Assembly (NCBI RefSeq): GCF_002285635.2
Contig: NZ_CP023049.2
Location: forward strand, 1,178,001-1,242,000
From: Chryseobacterium piperi
Lineage (GTDB): Bacteria > Bacteroidota > Bacteroidia > Flavobacteriales > Weeksellaceae
Direction of reading: 5' to 3'
Length of the DNA: 64,000 bases
Position 1 is the first letter of the stretch, and every line of letters begins with the position of its first letter. Shown piece after piece: positions 41,950 to 51,157 of the stretch. Both the position numbers and the translations under genes were made by a program. Under the pieces are notes generated by a model that was given only the letters and a program-made list of their open reading frames with translations, was not told the DNA's origin and did not search any database.

Positions 41950-42060
41950 TTAACAAATCACGGTCATGACATCAACAGTATTTTTAGTATTATTAGAAAC
42001 CCAGTTTGTTTTAACAAGTCTTTCATGGCAGTAAAGCATCATTTTTTCTTTGTAGTCCAT
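41950..42060 (-). pseudogene. Decayed duplicate of the ilvE 5' end
   Basis: ATG 42060 opens a 36-codon frame whose start, MDYKEKMMLYCHERL, closely mirrors the IlvE start [15 protein letters not shown], at DNA level too. The ~25 bp before each ATG are also alike (AATAACTTAAA-type sequence). The similarity stops after about 15 codons and the frame ends at TAA 41950. It lies 30-40 bp after the attenuator, exactly where ilvE would be expected. Confidence 0.6.
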
Positions 42061-42097
42061 ATTCTGTTTTTTAAAGTTATTCTTAGATTTTAGACAT

Positions 42098-42128
42098 AAA
42101 AAAAGCCATCCCTGATGAGGATGGCTTT
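42098..42128 (-). terminator. Attenuator (intrinsic terminator) of the ilv operon
   Basis: On the minus strand a perfect ten-pair stem AAAGCCATCC / GGATGGCTTT, 7-nt loop, followed by seven T. It begins 20 bp after the stop of the Ile/Val-rich leader peptide, the standard arrangement for ribosome-mediated attenuation. Confidence 0.85.
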
Positions 42129-42148
42129 CTAATATTTCTATAGAGTTT

Positions 42149-42226
42149 TCAACAATACCATCGCTCATCACCGGATCCGATAATGACAATAACGATAGTA
42201 ATAATATTGTTGAATATTCTATTCAT
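42149..42226 (-). CDS. ilv operon leader peptide (Ile/Val attenuation)
   Basis: 25 codons from ATG 42226 to TGA 42149. The run IITIVIVII contains six Ile and two Val in nine residues, followed by GSGDERWYC. Stalling of the ribosome at these codons when charged Ile or Val tRNA is scarce would favour an antiterminator and let transcription enter ilvE-D-B-N-C-A. The exact -7 box TACATTTG lies 18 bp upstream. The peptide is too short for routine annotation but the context makes it convincing. Confidence 0.85.
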   Translation of the reverse strand: MNRIFNNIITIVIVIIGSGDERWYC

Positions 42227-42244
42227 TTTTATTTTTTGATGTGA

Positions 42245-42252
42245 CAAATGTA
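42245..42252 (-). promoter_or_regulatory. -7 promoter box of the ilv leader
   Basis: Minus-strand TACATTTG, exact consensus match, 18 bp before the leader ATG. Confidence 0.6.
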
Positions 42253-42411
42253 TAAACTTTTTTCAATTAAAAAAATATTTTGTGATTTTTTTTAATTAAC
42301 CTCAATAAAAAGCAGAATGATTAATCGTATTTGCAATCTGTAAATAAAACACTTTTTAAAGCATAGGCTTAACTCCTAGTGGTCTCATTAGTCAATCGTA
42401 GATATTTAAAG

Positions 42412-42453
42412 AAAATAATAGGGTGGAAATATATATTTCCACCCTATTATTTT
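42412..42453. terminator. 42-bp perfect palindrome, probable bidirectional terminator
   Basis: The sequence is identical to its own reverse complement over 42 bp (centre between 42432 and 42433), containing GGGTGGAAA and TTTCCACCC. In RNA this gives a ~19-pair hairpin. It lies 190 bp after the M28 peptidase gene and 160 bp before the ilv promoter; the rest of the 42.25-42.64 kb gap holds nothing recognisable. Confidence 0.6.
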
Positions 42454-42642
42454 GTAATTTATCAATAGAAAAAAATTGAAAATCCTCTTCGAAAGCCTTT
42501 ATCACTGATCTTATTTTCTCCAACAATAAGAGCAAATATTTTTATAGATCTCAGATATTAATAAGCCAAAAGCTTTACTTTAATAAAACTTAATAAATAA
42601 CAATATAACAATTAATTAAACAATTTATATTCAATTGATATT

Positions 42643-43698
42643 TTATTTTTTATCAACTACAATTCTTTCTGTCCTGTTAGCGATTTCCCAAGCCGTTGCA
42701 AATACCAGCTGGGCTCTTTTTTGTAATAATAAATAATCTATTTTTTCTACATCATCCGTAGGTTGATGATAGTCCTCATGGATACCGTCAAAGAAAAAGG
42801 CAACCGGAACATTATTTTTAGCAAAATTATAATGGTCTGAACGATAATACAACCTTTCCGGGTCATTGGGATCGTCATATCTATAATTCAATTCTAAATT
42901 GTTCGTCTTTTTGTTCGCTACTTCATTAATCACCTTTAATTCAGAGCTTAACATTTCAGAACCAATAACATATACATAATTTTTCCCTCTGTTTTCAGGA
43001 TCATCTCTCCCAATCATATCAATATTGAGGTCAACAACTGTATTAGCAAGTGGAAAAACAGGATTATCAGTATAGTATTCAGAACCAAACAGCCCATGCT
43101 CTTCTCCTGTTACATGCAGGAATAATATAGATCTTTTAGGACCGTTTCCTGCTTTTTTAGCACTTTGAAAAGCTTTAGCAATTTCCATTACGGCAACAGT
43201 TCCGCTTCCGTCATCATCGGCTCCATTATAAACTACTCCATTTTTAGTACCTACATGATCATAATGTGCAGAAACAACCACAATTTCTTCAGGTTTTTCT
43301 GTTCCTTCAATAAATGCTAAAATATTCTCAGAATCCGGAAGATTTCTTCCTCCTCTCTGTTTCATATATGCTGTCGGAACTTTCTGATAATAAGATCCTA
43401 AAGCCTTTGGATAAGAAATTCCAAGATCTTTATAAAACTTTACCATATACTCCCCTGCTTTTTTTTGTCCGGGACTTCCCGTATCTCTTCCCTCCATTTC
43501 ATCAGAAGCAATAACATATAGATTCTTCTTTAGATCTTCATGCTTAATGTTTTGATAAGCAGCTTGAAATTCTTTTTCAGATTTAGTTAAAGCCTTGGGT
43601 AATGCCTGGCTACTGTCTGGTCCATCATTAGCAACATGAGCTGTTCCGCAGCTCACAAGTACAGCAACAGAAAATAAAGGAATGAGTATTTTTTTCAT
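42643..43698 (-). CDS. M28-family zinc aminopeptidase lipoprotein
   Basis: 351 residues. Lipoprotein signal LFSVAVLVSCGT (Cys about residue 17). Metal ligands of family M28 are all in place: SAHYDHVG, GADDDGSGT, TGEEHGLFGSEYY, NIDMIGRDD and EDYHQPTDD. It should be an envelope-anchored di-zinc aminopeptidase degrading peptides. Stands alone between its own start region and the long palindrome. Confidence 0.9.
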   Translation of the reverse strand: MKKILIPLFSVAVLVSCGTAHVANDGPDSSQALPKALTKSEKEFQAAYQNIKHEDLKKNLYVIASDEMEGRDTGSPGQKKAGEYMVKFYKDLGISYPKALGSYYQKVPTAYMKQRGGRNLPDSENILAFIEGTEKPEEIVVVSAHYDHVGTKNGVVYNGADDDGSGTVAVMEIAKAFQSAKKAGNGPKRSILFLHVTGEEHGLFGSEYYTDNPVFPLANTVVDLNIDMIGRDDPENRGKNYVYVIGSEMLSSELKVINEVANKKTNNLELNYRYDDPNDPERLYYRSDHYNFAKNNVPVAFFFDGIHEDYHQPTDDVEKIDYLLLQKRAQLVFATAWEIANRTERIVVDKK

Positions 43699-43787
43699 TA
43701 GTACAATAATTTTCTTAAAAGTAGCAAAATTTATTTAATCCGTAACAGATTCCATTTTTTCCTATATTTGATATCAATGCACAAAAG

Positions 43788-44927
43788 ATGAAAAATATTG
43801 CTGAATTTACCCACTATACGTTCTTTACCGAGATGTCTGAATTAGCATCCAGACATCAGAGTTTTGATTTATCATTAGGACTTCCTGATTTTGATATCGA
43901 CCCTCGTTTAAGTGATTTTCTTAAAGAGGCTGCAGATCTGCAGTATCATCAATATGAACCTCTTTCCGGCAATCCACTGTTAATTGAAAATATTATCCGA
44001 TTTAATGCAAAGCGTACAAATAAAATATACCTTCAAGAGGATGAAGTAAGTATTGTACCTTGTGCAACCTTTGCTTTATATACTTCCCTTAAATGCATTT
44101 TAAATCAAGGAGATGAAGTTATTATCATTCAACCTTCTTACTATACATACGGGCCATCTGTTGTGCTTAACGGCGGGGTTCCTGTTTATTATGATCTTGA
44201 TCATGATTTTACGATAAACTGGGGAAAGCTTCAAAAGAGTATTTCGGCAAAAACAAAAGCAATCATTGTGAACTCCCCGCAAAATCCAACAGGAAAAATG
44301 TGGTCACAATCAGAATGGAATCAGTTGTATGAATTAATCAAAGATCAAGAGATCTATCTTATCTCAGAAGAAATATATGATACTTATTGTTTTGATGGAA
44401 TTGAACACTATAGTTCTTTTATACACCCCCAATTAAAAGAAAGAACATTCTGCATTTTTTCTTTTGGTAAAATGTTCCATTCAACGGGTTGGAAAGTGAG
44501 TTATATGTTATCTTCCAAGGAACTAACTGCAAAGTTCAGATGTCACCAACAGTATATCTCGTATAGTGCCAATGCACCTGCACAGTATGCTTTAGCAAAA
44601 TATCTTGAAATCTTCGATCCTTCTGAAAATCAAAAGCTAATGCAGAAAAAAAGGGATTTGCTTAATACGCTGATTAAAGATACGCCCTTATCGGTAGAAA
44701 ATATATCAGAAGGAAGTGTTTTCCAGATAGTTAATTTCAGAAATGTTTCCAAAACAATGTCAGATATAGAATTTTCAAAATGGTTGACCATTGAGAAAAA
44801 AGTTGCATGCCTTCCACTGTCTGCATTTTATACTTCCAGACAGAATTCTGATTATATCAGATTCAGTTTTGCGAAAAAGGACGAGCTCATCATACAAGCC
44901 ATGGAACATTTGAGACAAAACCTTTAA
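43788..44927 (+). CDS. PLP-dependent aminotransferase, methionine aminotransferase-like
   Basis: 379 residues, fold type I class I/II aminotransferase. Visible: LSLGLPDFDIDP, the YQYEPLSGNP-like HQYEPLSGNPLL, NSPQNPTGKMW, EEIYDTYCFDG and the PLP Lys in SFGKMFHSTGWKVSY, plus Arg in DYIRFSFAK for the substrate carboxylate. The overall pattern matches YbdL/kynurenine aminotransferase-type enzymes that use methionine or aromatic amino acids. Substrate is an inference. Divergent from the M28 peptidase; terminator downstream. Confidence 0.87.
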   Translation: MKNIAEFTHYTFFTEMSELASRHQSFDLSLGLPDFDIDPRLSDFLKEAADLQYHQYEPLSGNPLLIENIIRFNAKRTNKIYLQEDEVSIVPCATFALYTSLKCILNQGDEVIIIQPSYYTYGPSVVLNGGVPVYYDLDHDFTINWGKLQKSISAKTKAIIVNSPQNPTGKMWSQSEWNQLYELIKDQEIYLISEEIYDTYCFDGIEHYSSFIHPQLKERTFCIFSFGKMFHSTGWKVSYMLSSKELTAKFRCHQQYISYSANAPAQYALAKYLEIFDPSENQKLMQKKRDLLNTLIKDTPLSVENISEGSVFQIVNFRNVSKTMSDIEFSKWLTIEKKVACLPLSAFYTSRQNSDYIRFSFAKKDELIIQAMEHLRQNL

Positions 44928-45016
44928 TACATCATACAGTTTTATACGAACAAAGAATCCGATAATAAACTCAATACGTGATAATTAAACGAAGTATTCT
45001 ATGATTTAACATAAAA

Positions 45017-45043
45017 AAGCACTGCTTTGGCAGTGCTTAATTT
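45017..45043. terminator. Bidirectional terminator
   Basis: Nine-pair stem AAGCACTGC / GCAGTGCTT, loop TTTG, flanked by A-run and T-rich sequence, between convergent aminotransferase and pyrophosphatase genes. Confidence 0.82.
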
Positions 45044-45060
45044 ATTGTATTGAATGAAAT

Positions 45061-47802
45061 CTAAAGAGCCAAAACTCTTACGTCAATCCTTCTGTTTTTA
45101 GCTTTACATTCATCAGTATCATTCGCTTCACAAACAGGGTGTTGAGAACCATAGCCTTCTGCTTCTATTCTGTCAGAAGAAATTCCCATTTCCAATAATT
45201 TCAGTTTTGCCGTTTGTGCTCTCAGATTAGATAATTTTTGATTGCTTTCTTCGTTTCCTGTATTATCGGTATACCCTCCTAATTTTATCTTTAAATCAGG
45301 AAAAGCATTTAGCAGCTCTGCTAAATTAGTCAGCTGAGCTTCAGAACCCGGTCTCAAATCACTTGAACCTGTCTCAAAGTAAAGATTTTCAATAGTATAC
45401 CAATTATTGGGATCCAGGACTGCTTTATTTTTATTTTTAATATGGGTATACATTTCGTGTAAACGGCTGTTCTCACCTATAGAAATGGTTTTCCCTCCTT
45501 TTAACTTGATTTCCTGAATGGTTCCCGTTTCATAAACAAAATCTCCGTTTTCATTTAAATGTCCTTTAATTTCTTTCGGAACAGCAATAACAAGACCTGT
45601 AGTAGCATTTATATTTTCTGAAGTGGCATTCACTCCTTCTTTACTTAGTAGTTTTTCAATCGTCGCTTTTCTTTCAGCTTCAATTTTATCTTTATGTAAA
45701 GTTGCCAGCGTTGGAGCGATCACCAACGAAACAATAGACATCAGTTTAATCAAAATATTCATTGAAGGCCCCGAGGTATCTTTAAATGGATCTCCTACCG
45801 TATCACCTGTTACGGATGCTTTATGAGGTTCAGAACCTTTATAGTATGTTTTCCCGTTTATATCAACTCCTTTTTCAAAAGATTTTTTAGCATTATCCCA
45901 GGCACCACCGGCATTGTTCTGAAACATTCCCATTAAAACCCCACATACCGTTGCACCAGCTAAAAACCCTCCTAAGACTTCAGGCCCAAAAATAAACCCA
46001 ATTAAAAGCGGTGATATGATAGCAATAGCCCCGGGAAGCATCATCTTTCTGATAGAAGCGTCTGTAGAAATAGCAACACATTTTTCATATTCAGGTTCTG
46101 CCGTACCTTCTAAAATCCCCGGAATTTCCCGAAACTGCCTTCTTACTTCTTCTACCATTGCCATTGCAGCCTGTCCAACCGCAGTAATCGCTAATGATGA
46201 AAATATAAATGGAATCATACCTCCTACAAATAATCCGGCCAGAACATCTGCCCGGTAAATATCAATGCCATCAATCCCTGCAATTCCTACGAATGCGGCA
46301 AATAAAGCCAAGGCAGTAAGTGCGGCAGATGCAATTGCAAATCCTTTTCCTGTAGCTGCCGTAGTATTTCCTACAGCATCCAGAATATCTGTCTTTTCAC
46401 GTACCTCTTTGGGAAGCTCACTCATTTCAGCAATTCCACCGGCATTATCTGCTATAGGCCCAAAAGCATCTATGGCTAATTGCATCGCTGTAGTAGCCAT
46501 CATTCCGGCAGCAGCAATAGCCACTCCATATAAACCAGCACATAAATAAGATCCGTAAATTCCTCCTGCCAATACAAGGATAGGAAGTAAAGTAGATTCC
46601 ATACCTACTGCCAGCCCTCCGATAATATTAGTCGCATGTCCGGTAGAAGATTGTCGCACAATACTTGAAACCGGCCTTTTTCCTATCGCAGTATAGTATT
46701 CTGTAATAATGCTCATCAGTGTACCGACTACCAAACCTACCATAATAGCCCCGAAAACACCCATTTTTGTGAATTCGTGCCCTCTCAGTACCATTGTTTC
46801 AGGTAAAATATAAGTCACCAGGAAATAAGAAGCTATAGCAGTAATGACAATACTTCCCCAGTTTCCTAGATTTAATGCATTTTGAACGCTTGAAGTTGAA
46901 GATCCTTCATTATCATTAATCCTTACAAATAAGGTTCCTATCATAGAAAAAATAATCCCTGTTCCTGCAATAAGCATGGGAAGAAGAATCGGAGCGAAAC
47001 CTCCGAATGAATCGTCAGAAATCGTTTCTCTACCTAATACCATTGTAGCCAGAACCGTTGCCACATACGATCCGAATAAATCGGCTCCCATTCCCGCAAC
47101 ATCCCCAACGTTATCCCCAACATTATCAGCAATAGTCGCAGGGTTTCTCGGATCATCTTCCGGAATTCCGGCTTCAACCTTTCCTACTAAATCCGCTCCT
47201 ACATCAGCAGCTTTTGTGTATATACCTCCTCCTACTCTGGCAAATAATGCGATAGATTCTGCACCTAAAGAAAATCCGGTAAGAATTTCAATTGTTCTTT
47301 CCATCTCATGAGAATCTACAGGAGCATCGGGAGCAAAAATCTGCTTAATAATCAAGAAAAGAGCTCCTAATCCCAGAACCGCCAGACCTGCAACTCCCAT
47401 ACCCATAACAGATCCACCGGCAAAAGATACTTTGAGTGCTTTAGATAATGACGTTCTTGCTGCTTCTGCAGTTCTCACATTAGCTTTTGTGGCTATTTTC
47501 ATTCCTATAAAACCTGCTAAGGCAGAAAAGAAAGCTCCAACGGCAAAAGCAATTCCTATGCTCCAATGGGAGGTAGAATTACTCATTCCCATAATAGCCA
47601 GTAAAACAGCTACGATAATAACAAAATACATAAGAATCTTGTACTCAGCTTTTAAAAAAGCCATAGCACCGTCAGCGATATGTCCGCTGATAATTTTCAT
47701 TTTTTCATTTCCGGCATTCTGCTTACTGACCCAATTACTTTGAATATAGGTATACAGTAGCGCGATAACACCAAAAACCGGAACTAAATAGAACAAATTC
47801 AT
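45061..47802 (-). CDS. hppA: Membrane-bound ion-pumping pyrophosphatase with C-terminal OmpA domain
   Basis: 913 residues. Residues 1-~700 are the 16-span M-PPase: substrate motif [40 protein letters not shown], and [22 protein letters not shown]. Ala instead of Lys in GNTTAAT marks the K+-dependent subfamily, which pumps Na+ or both Na+ and H+. An ordinary enzyme ends soon after [22 protein letters not shown]; here ~190 residues follow, containing an OmpA-like domain ([73 protein letters not shown]). As the M-PPase C-terminus faces the periplasm, the extension could hold peptidoglycan. Confidence 0.92.
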   Translation of the reverse strand: MNLFYLVPVFGVIALLYTYIQSNWVSKQNAGNEKMKIISGHIADGAMAFLKAEYKILMYFVIIVAVLLAIMGMSNSTSHWSIGIAFAVGAFFSALAGFIGMKIATKANVRTAEAARTSLSKALKVSFAGGSVMGMGVAGLAVLGLGALFLIIKQIFAPDAPVDSHEMERTIEILTGFSLGAESIALFARVGGGIYTKAADVGADLVGKVEAGIPEDDPRNPATIADNVGDNVGDVAGMGADLFGSYVATVLATMVLGRETISDDSFGGFAPILLPMLIAGTGIIFSMIGTLFVRINDNEGSSTSSVQNALNLGNWGSIVITAIASYFLVTYILPETMVLRGHEFTKMGVFGAIMVGLVVGTLMSIITEYYTAIGKRPVSSIVRQSSTGHATNIIGGLAVGMESTLLPILVLAGGIYGSYLCAGLYGVAIAAAGMMATTAMQLAIDAFGPIADNAGGIAEMSELPKEVREKTDILDAVGNTTAATGKGFAIASAALTALALFAAFVGIAGIDGIDIYRADVLAGLFVGGMIPFIFSSLAITAVGQAAMAMVEEVRRQFREIPGILEGTAEPEYEKCVAISTDASIRKMMLPGAIAIISPLLIGFIFGPEVLGGFLAGATVCGVLMGMFQNNAGGAWDNAKKSFEKGVDINGKTYYKGSEPHKASVTGDTVGDPFKDTSGPSMNILIKLMSIVSLVIAPTLATLHKDKIEAERKATIEKLLSKEGVNATSENINATTGLVIAVPKEIKGHLNENGDFVYETGTIQEIKLKGGKTISIGENSRLHEMYTHIKNKNKAVLDPNNWYTIENLYFETGSSDLRPGSEAQLTNLAELLNAFPDLKIKLGGYTDNTGNEESNQKLSNLRAQTAKLKLLEMGISSDRIEAEGYGSQHPVCEANDTDECKAKNRRIDVRVLAL

Positions 47803-47936
47803 AGTTTATTATTTTTATATTAAAAAATTGTAATTAGTTTTATAAATATAACAAATTTCTAAATGCTTTATAATATTCAATAATATTATAAATTTTTTGT
47901 AATTTTATTTTTTCACAACATATTGAATTAATTACT

Positions 47937-49664
47937 ATGAAAATTTTCATTTACCTTTCTTTTTTGGCACTAATCATCAGCAGCTGTAAAAACAGAACTC
48001 CTAAAGAAAAGGCAGATACTCTTTATTTTGGAGGGACTATTATCACGATGGAAGATACCCCTTCTCAAGTTGAAGCTGTTGCCATAAAAAATGGTAAAAT
48101 ACTTTTTGCAGGCCCAAAAGAAGAGGCAGATCATTATACAGAATTTAGCACAGACCTTATTGATCTCAAGGGGAAAACTTTATTACCAGGCTTTATTGAT
48201 GTTCATGGTCACCTTACGTCGAGAGCAGGAATGATGCAGACAGTTGACCTTTCTCCGGAGCCGTATGGTAGTGTAAATTCTATTAAGGATTTGCAAACTT
48301 CAATCAGACAATTTATAAAAGAACATCAATTAAATAACAAACAACCTGTTATCGGTAATGGTTATGATGACGCTATTATGGCAGAACACCGACACCCAAC
48401 AAAAACTAAACTCGATGCCATCAGCAAAACCAATCCCATTATTGTTATCCATACTTCCGGCCATGCCAGTGTAGCGAATACTGCTATGCTCAAATTATTA
48501 GGAATCTCTGAATCTTCAAAAGATCCTGAGGGTGGACACTTGGGAAGAGATAAAAAAACTGGAAAATTAAATGGAAAATTGGAAGAAAATGCAAGCTTTA
48601 CAGCATTGCTTACTTTAACTGAAAAAATGAATCAAGGAAAGGATACGCAGGCACAAGCAATAGAAAATCTCATGAAGGCCCAGGAAGAATGGTTAAGCTA
48701 CGGCCAAACTACAATCTGCGACGGAAGAACTATGGGAGAAAGTGTAGCTCTTTTACAAAACGCTGCGTCCCGTCATCTTTTCAAAGTTGACGTTGTTTAT
48801 TTTCCTGATTATGAATATTTTAAAAAGGACTTTAATCTATTTAAACCCAAGTATATGCAATATGAAGATCATCTGAAATTAGGTGGTTTTAAATTTTCAG
48901 ACGATGGTTCTCCACAAGGTAAAACGGCATGGCTTACTCAGCCTTATTTGGTTCCGCCGGAAGGCCAATCTAAAGACTATAAAGGATTTCCAATATTTAC
49001 GGATGATACCCTCTATAACGATCTCAAAACATTATTTCAAAATCATATTACAGCGCAGCTTCATGTGAATGGAGATGCAGCTATAGATCAGGCCATACGT
49101 GTAATCCAAAGATTAAAAGATGAGAATATCTACAAACCGGAATTACGGGCTACCCTGATTCATGTGCAGAACAGTCGTCCCGATCATATTAAAAAAATAA
49201 AGGATCTGGGTGTTATTCCATCTTATTTTTCCACGCATACCTACTTATGGGGAGACTGGCATTACTCAAGCGTTTTTGGTCCTGAAAGGGCTTCCTTTAT
49301 CAGTCCTGCCAATTCAGCATTAAGGGCCGGAATTAAATTTACCATTCATCATGATGCTCCAGTTACCCCACCCGACCTTATTACCGCTGTCTATGCTGCA
49401 GTGAACAGAAAAACACGCTCGGGACGAATTTTAGGACCAGATGAAAGAATCACACCTCTTGAGGCCTTGAAAGCGATTACCATTAATGCAGCATATCAAC
49501 TACAGGAAGAAAAAACAAAAGGCTCGATTAAGACAGGAAAGCTGGCTGACTTTGTTATCCTCGACCAAAATCCATTAACTATTGATCCTGAAAACATCAG
49601 AAGTATTAGTGTTCTGGAAACCATTAAAGAAGGGAATACGGTGTACAAAAAGAATGAATATTAA
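47937..49664 (+). CDS. Amidohydrolase-family lipoprotein (YtcJ-like)
   Basis: 575 residues with lipoprotein signal LALIISSCKN (Cys about residue 17). The metal-dependent amidohydrolase barrel shows GFIDVHGHLTSRAG (HxH), QLHVNGDAAID, LIHVQNSRPDHI and TIHHDAPVTPPDL; the C-terminal GSIKTGKLADFVILDQNPL is the usual urease-type beta-sandwich end. Enzymes of this group hydrolyse N-acyl or carbamoyl bonds in varied substrates. Envelope location is unusual but common in Bacteroidetes. No partner genes. Confidence 0.87.
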   Translation: MKIFIYLSFLALIISSCKNRTPKEKADTLYFGGTIITMEDTPSQVEAVAIKNGKILFAGPKEEADHYTEFSTDLIDLKGKTLLPGFIDVHGHLTSRAGMMQTVDLSPEPYGSVNSIKDLQTSIRQFIKEHQLNNKQPVIGNGYDDAIMAEHRHPTKTKLDAISKTNPIIVIHTSGHASVANTAMLKLLGISESSKDPEGGHLGRDKKTGKLNGKLEENASFTALLTLTEKMNQGKDTQAQAIENLMKAQEEWLSYGQTTICDGRTMGESVALLQNAASRHLFKVDVVYFPDYEYFKKDFNLFKPKYMQYEDHLKLGGFKFSDDGSPQGKTAWLTQPYLVPPEGQSKDYKGFPIFTDDTLYNDLKTLFQNHITAQLHVNGDAAIDQAIRVIQRLKDENIYKPELRATLIHVQNSRPDHIKKIKDLGVIPSYFSTHTYLWGDWHYSSVFGPERASFISPANSALRAGIKFTIHHDAPVTPPDLITAVYAAVNRKTRSGRILGPDERITPLEALKAITINAAYQLQEEKTKGSIKTGKLADFVILDQNPLTIDPENIRSISVLETIKEGNTVYKKNEY

Positions 49665-49819
49665 TTCAGGAACATAAGGATACAATACAACTATTGTTGA
49701 TCATTGACTTCGTCAAATCTTCAATTCAGTAAACGAAGCGAAAATGAAGAAGAATCTAGCCATTACTAAAAGAATAAATACTAAACAAGCATAGATAGCC
49801 TTACTGTTTAAAAAAATAA

Positions 49820-49850
49820 AAAGACAGACGAAAATCCGCCTGTCTTTTAT
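49820..49850. terminator. Terminator between amidohydrolase and ppa
   Basis: Stem AAAGACAGACG / CGCCTGTCTTT (one mismatch), loop AAAATC, A-run upstream and T-run downstream; serves convergent genes. Confidence 0.75.
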
Positions 49851-49871
49851 TATTGCATCAGAAGAAATGTC

Positions 49872-50483
49872 TTATCCTCCGAATTTTTCTGCATAATCTT
49901 TTTGAGAAGCTTTGATTACTTTTCTTGCATGCTCTACTCCGTATACTTCCTGAATTCTACATTTTGCAGGCTCATCCGGTAAGTTTTTGTATGTTAAGAA
50001 GTAATGCATTAATCTTTTTACTTCAGCCTCAGGCAATTCAGCAATATCTCTGAAATGTCCAAAAGCATGATCGCCTACCATTACAGCAACGATTTTATCA
50101 TCAGCTTCACCTCCATCAATCATTTTGAAACCTCCGATTGGAATAGCTTCCATCAACATACCTCCTGAGTGAATATTATGTGAGCTTAGTACACAGATAT
50201 CCAGGGGATCGTGATCTCCCATCGTAACATCTTCTGCTCCGCTTTCAATAGCTAACTTCATTACTTCATTATGACAGTATGTCCTTGGAACAAAACCATA
50301 TAACGCAGGAATGATATTTGAAAATTTCTGAGGACGGTCTACTTTTAAGTATCCGGTTTCTTTATCCACTTCATATTTAATCGTATCTGAAGGAACAATT
50401 TCTACAAATACGTTTACAACATTTGGCGCATCTTCCCCTGCAGAAATTCCATGCCACGGATGTGCTTTAAAATTTGGAATCAT
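49872..50483 (-). CDS. ppa: Inorganic pyrophosphatase, family I
   Basis: 203 residues. Metal-binding signature MGDHDPLDICVLSS corresponds to the family I DxDPxD motif; EIVPSDTIKYEVDKETG and IPALYGFVPRTYC supply the other active-site positions. Cytosolic PPi hydrolysis pulls biosynthetic reactions forward. It sits 2 kb from the membrane PPase gene, so both ways of consuming PPi are encoded close together, though in separate transcription units. Confidence 0.92.
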   Translation of the reverse strand: MIPNFKAHPWHGISAGEDAPNVVNVFVEIVPSDTIKYEVDKETGYLKVDRPQKFSNIIPALYGFVPRTYCHNEVMKLAIESGAEDVTMGDHDPLDICVLSSHNIHSGGMLMEAIPIGGFKMIDGGEADDKIVAVMVGDHAFGHFRDIAELPEAEVKRLMHYFLTYKNLPDEPAKCRIQEVYGVEHARKVIKASQKDYAEKFGG

Positions 50484-50506
50484 TATTTATATTTTAATTT
50501 TTTAAG

Positions 50507-51019
50507 TTATGATAGTATTATAATCTCTCTTCGCAAGTCTTCTATAGTAGCTGCAATATAGTCTTCATCATTCATATAATTCATGATAAAAACAGTTTTA
50601 AACTCATTCAGATCCGGGTTATTATTTAAATCCTCGTAGGTTTTATGAAGCAAATCAATAATAGCCGTTTTACAATCAACAATATTTTTCCAAGAATTTT
50701 TTGTTATATAAAGCTGTTGTGAAGAATTATATTCAAATTCTTCATTGATCGCTTTCTCAGTAAGAAAAATAAATTCGTGAACCGCTAAGTTTTTATCAAA
50801 CTTCTGAATGATATTGGAAGGCTTTATCCTTTCAAGAAAAAGGGTCATTCTTTCATAAGAATGGGTCTTATTTTCAGAATTTGACTTGATCGAAAGAATC
50901 TTTATTTCCTGGTTTTTAAGTTTAATATAGGAATGTACAAACTGCCTCAGCAAAACCAAAAACGGAATTGCAATAATCAGAGCGAAAGCATATGGTAGGT
51001 ATCCTGAAAAACTTGTCAT
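50507..51019 (-). CDS. Single-span membrane protein of unknown function
   Basis: 170 residues. One N-terminal transmembrane segment (PYAFALIIAIPFLVLLRQF), then a cytosolic helical region with SYERMTLFLERIKPSNIIQ and EFIFLTEKAINEEFEYNSSQQLYI. Similar small proteins are widespread in Flavobacteriia next to ppa, but I cannot assign a family or role. It is 23 bp upstream of ppa and probably cotranscribed. Confidence 0.7.
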   Translation of the reverse strand: MTSFSGYLPYAFALIIAIPFLVLLRQFVHSYIKLKNQEIKILSIKSNSENKTHSYERMTLFLERIKPSNIIQKFDKNLAVHEFIFLTEKAINEEFEYNSSQQLYITKNSWKNIVDCKTAIIDLLHKTYEDLNNNPDLNEFKTVFIMNYMNDEDYIAATIEDLRREIIILS

Positions 51020-51157
51020 AATTTGATGTGCAAAATTACTAATAAATTACTATTCATTATGCAAGTTTAAAGCTTTAATTTTTCATTTTTCCTTAAAAAA
51101 TAGAGTGCGATAAATATAAATACTATTAATTTGCAGTATCAACCATTCTACAGTATA

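Noticed and set aside
41528..42226. T-box riboswitch for the ilv operon
   Set aside because: No T-box consensus or specifier stem seen; the Ile/Val-rich leader peptide explains the terminator.
46016..47743. Several long open frames antisense to the membrane pyrophosphatase gene
   Set aside because: They are low-complexity complements of an Ala/Gly-rich membrane protein, with no promoter or family similarity.
49665..49819. Gene or RNA between the amidohydrolase and ppa genes
   Set aside because: Only short words such as TTCGTCAAATCTTCAATT and its loose inverse are seen; no frame, promoter or stable fold apart from the terminator.
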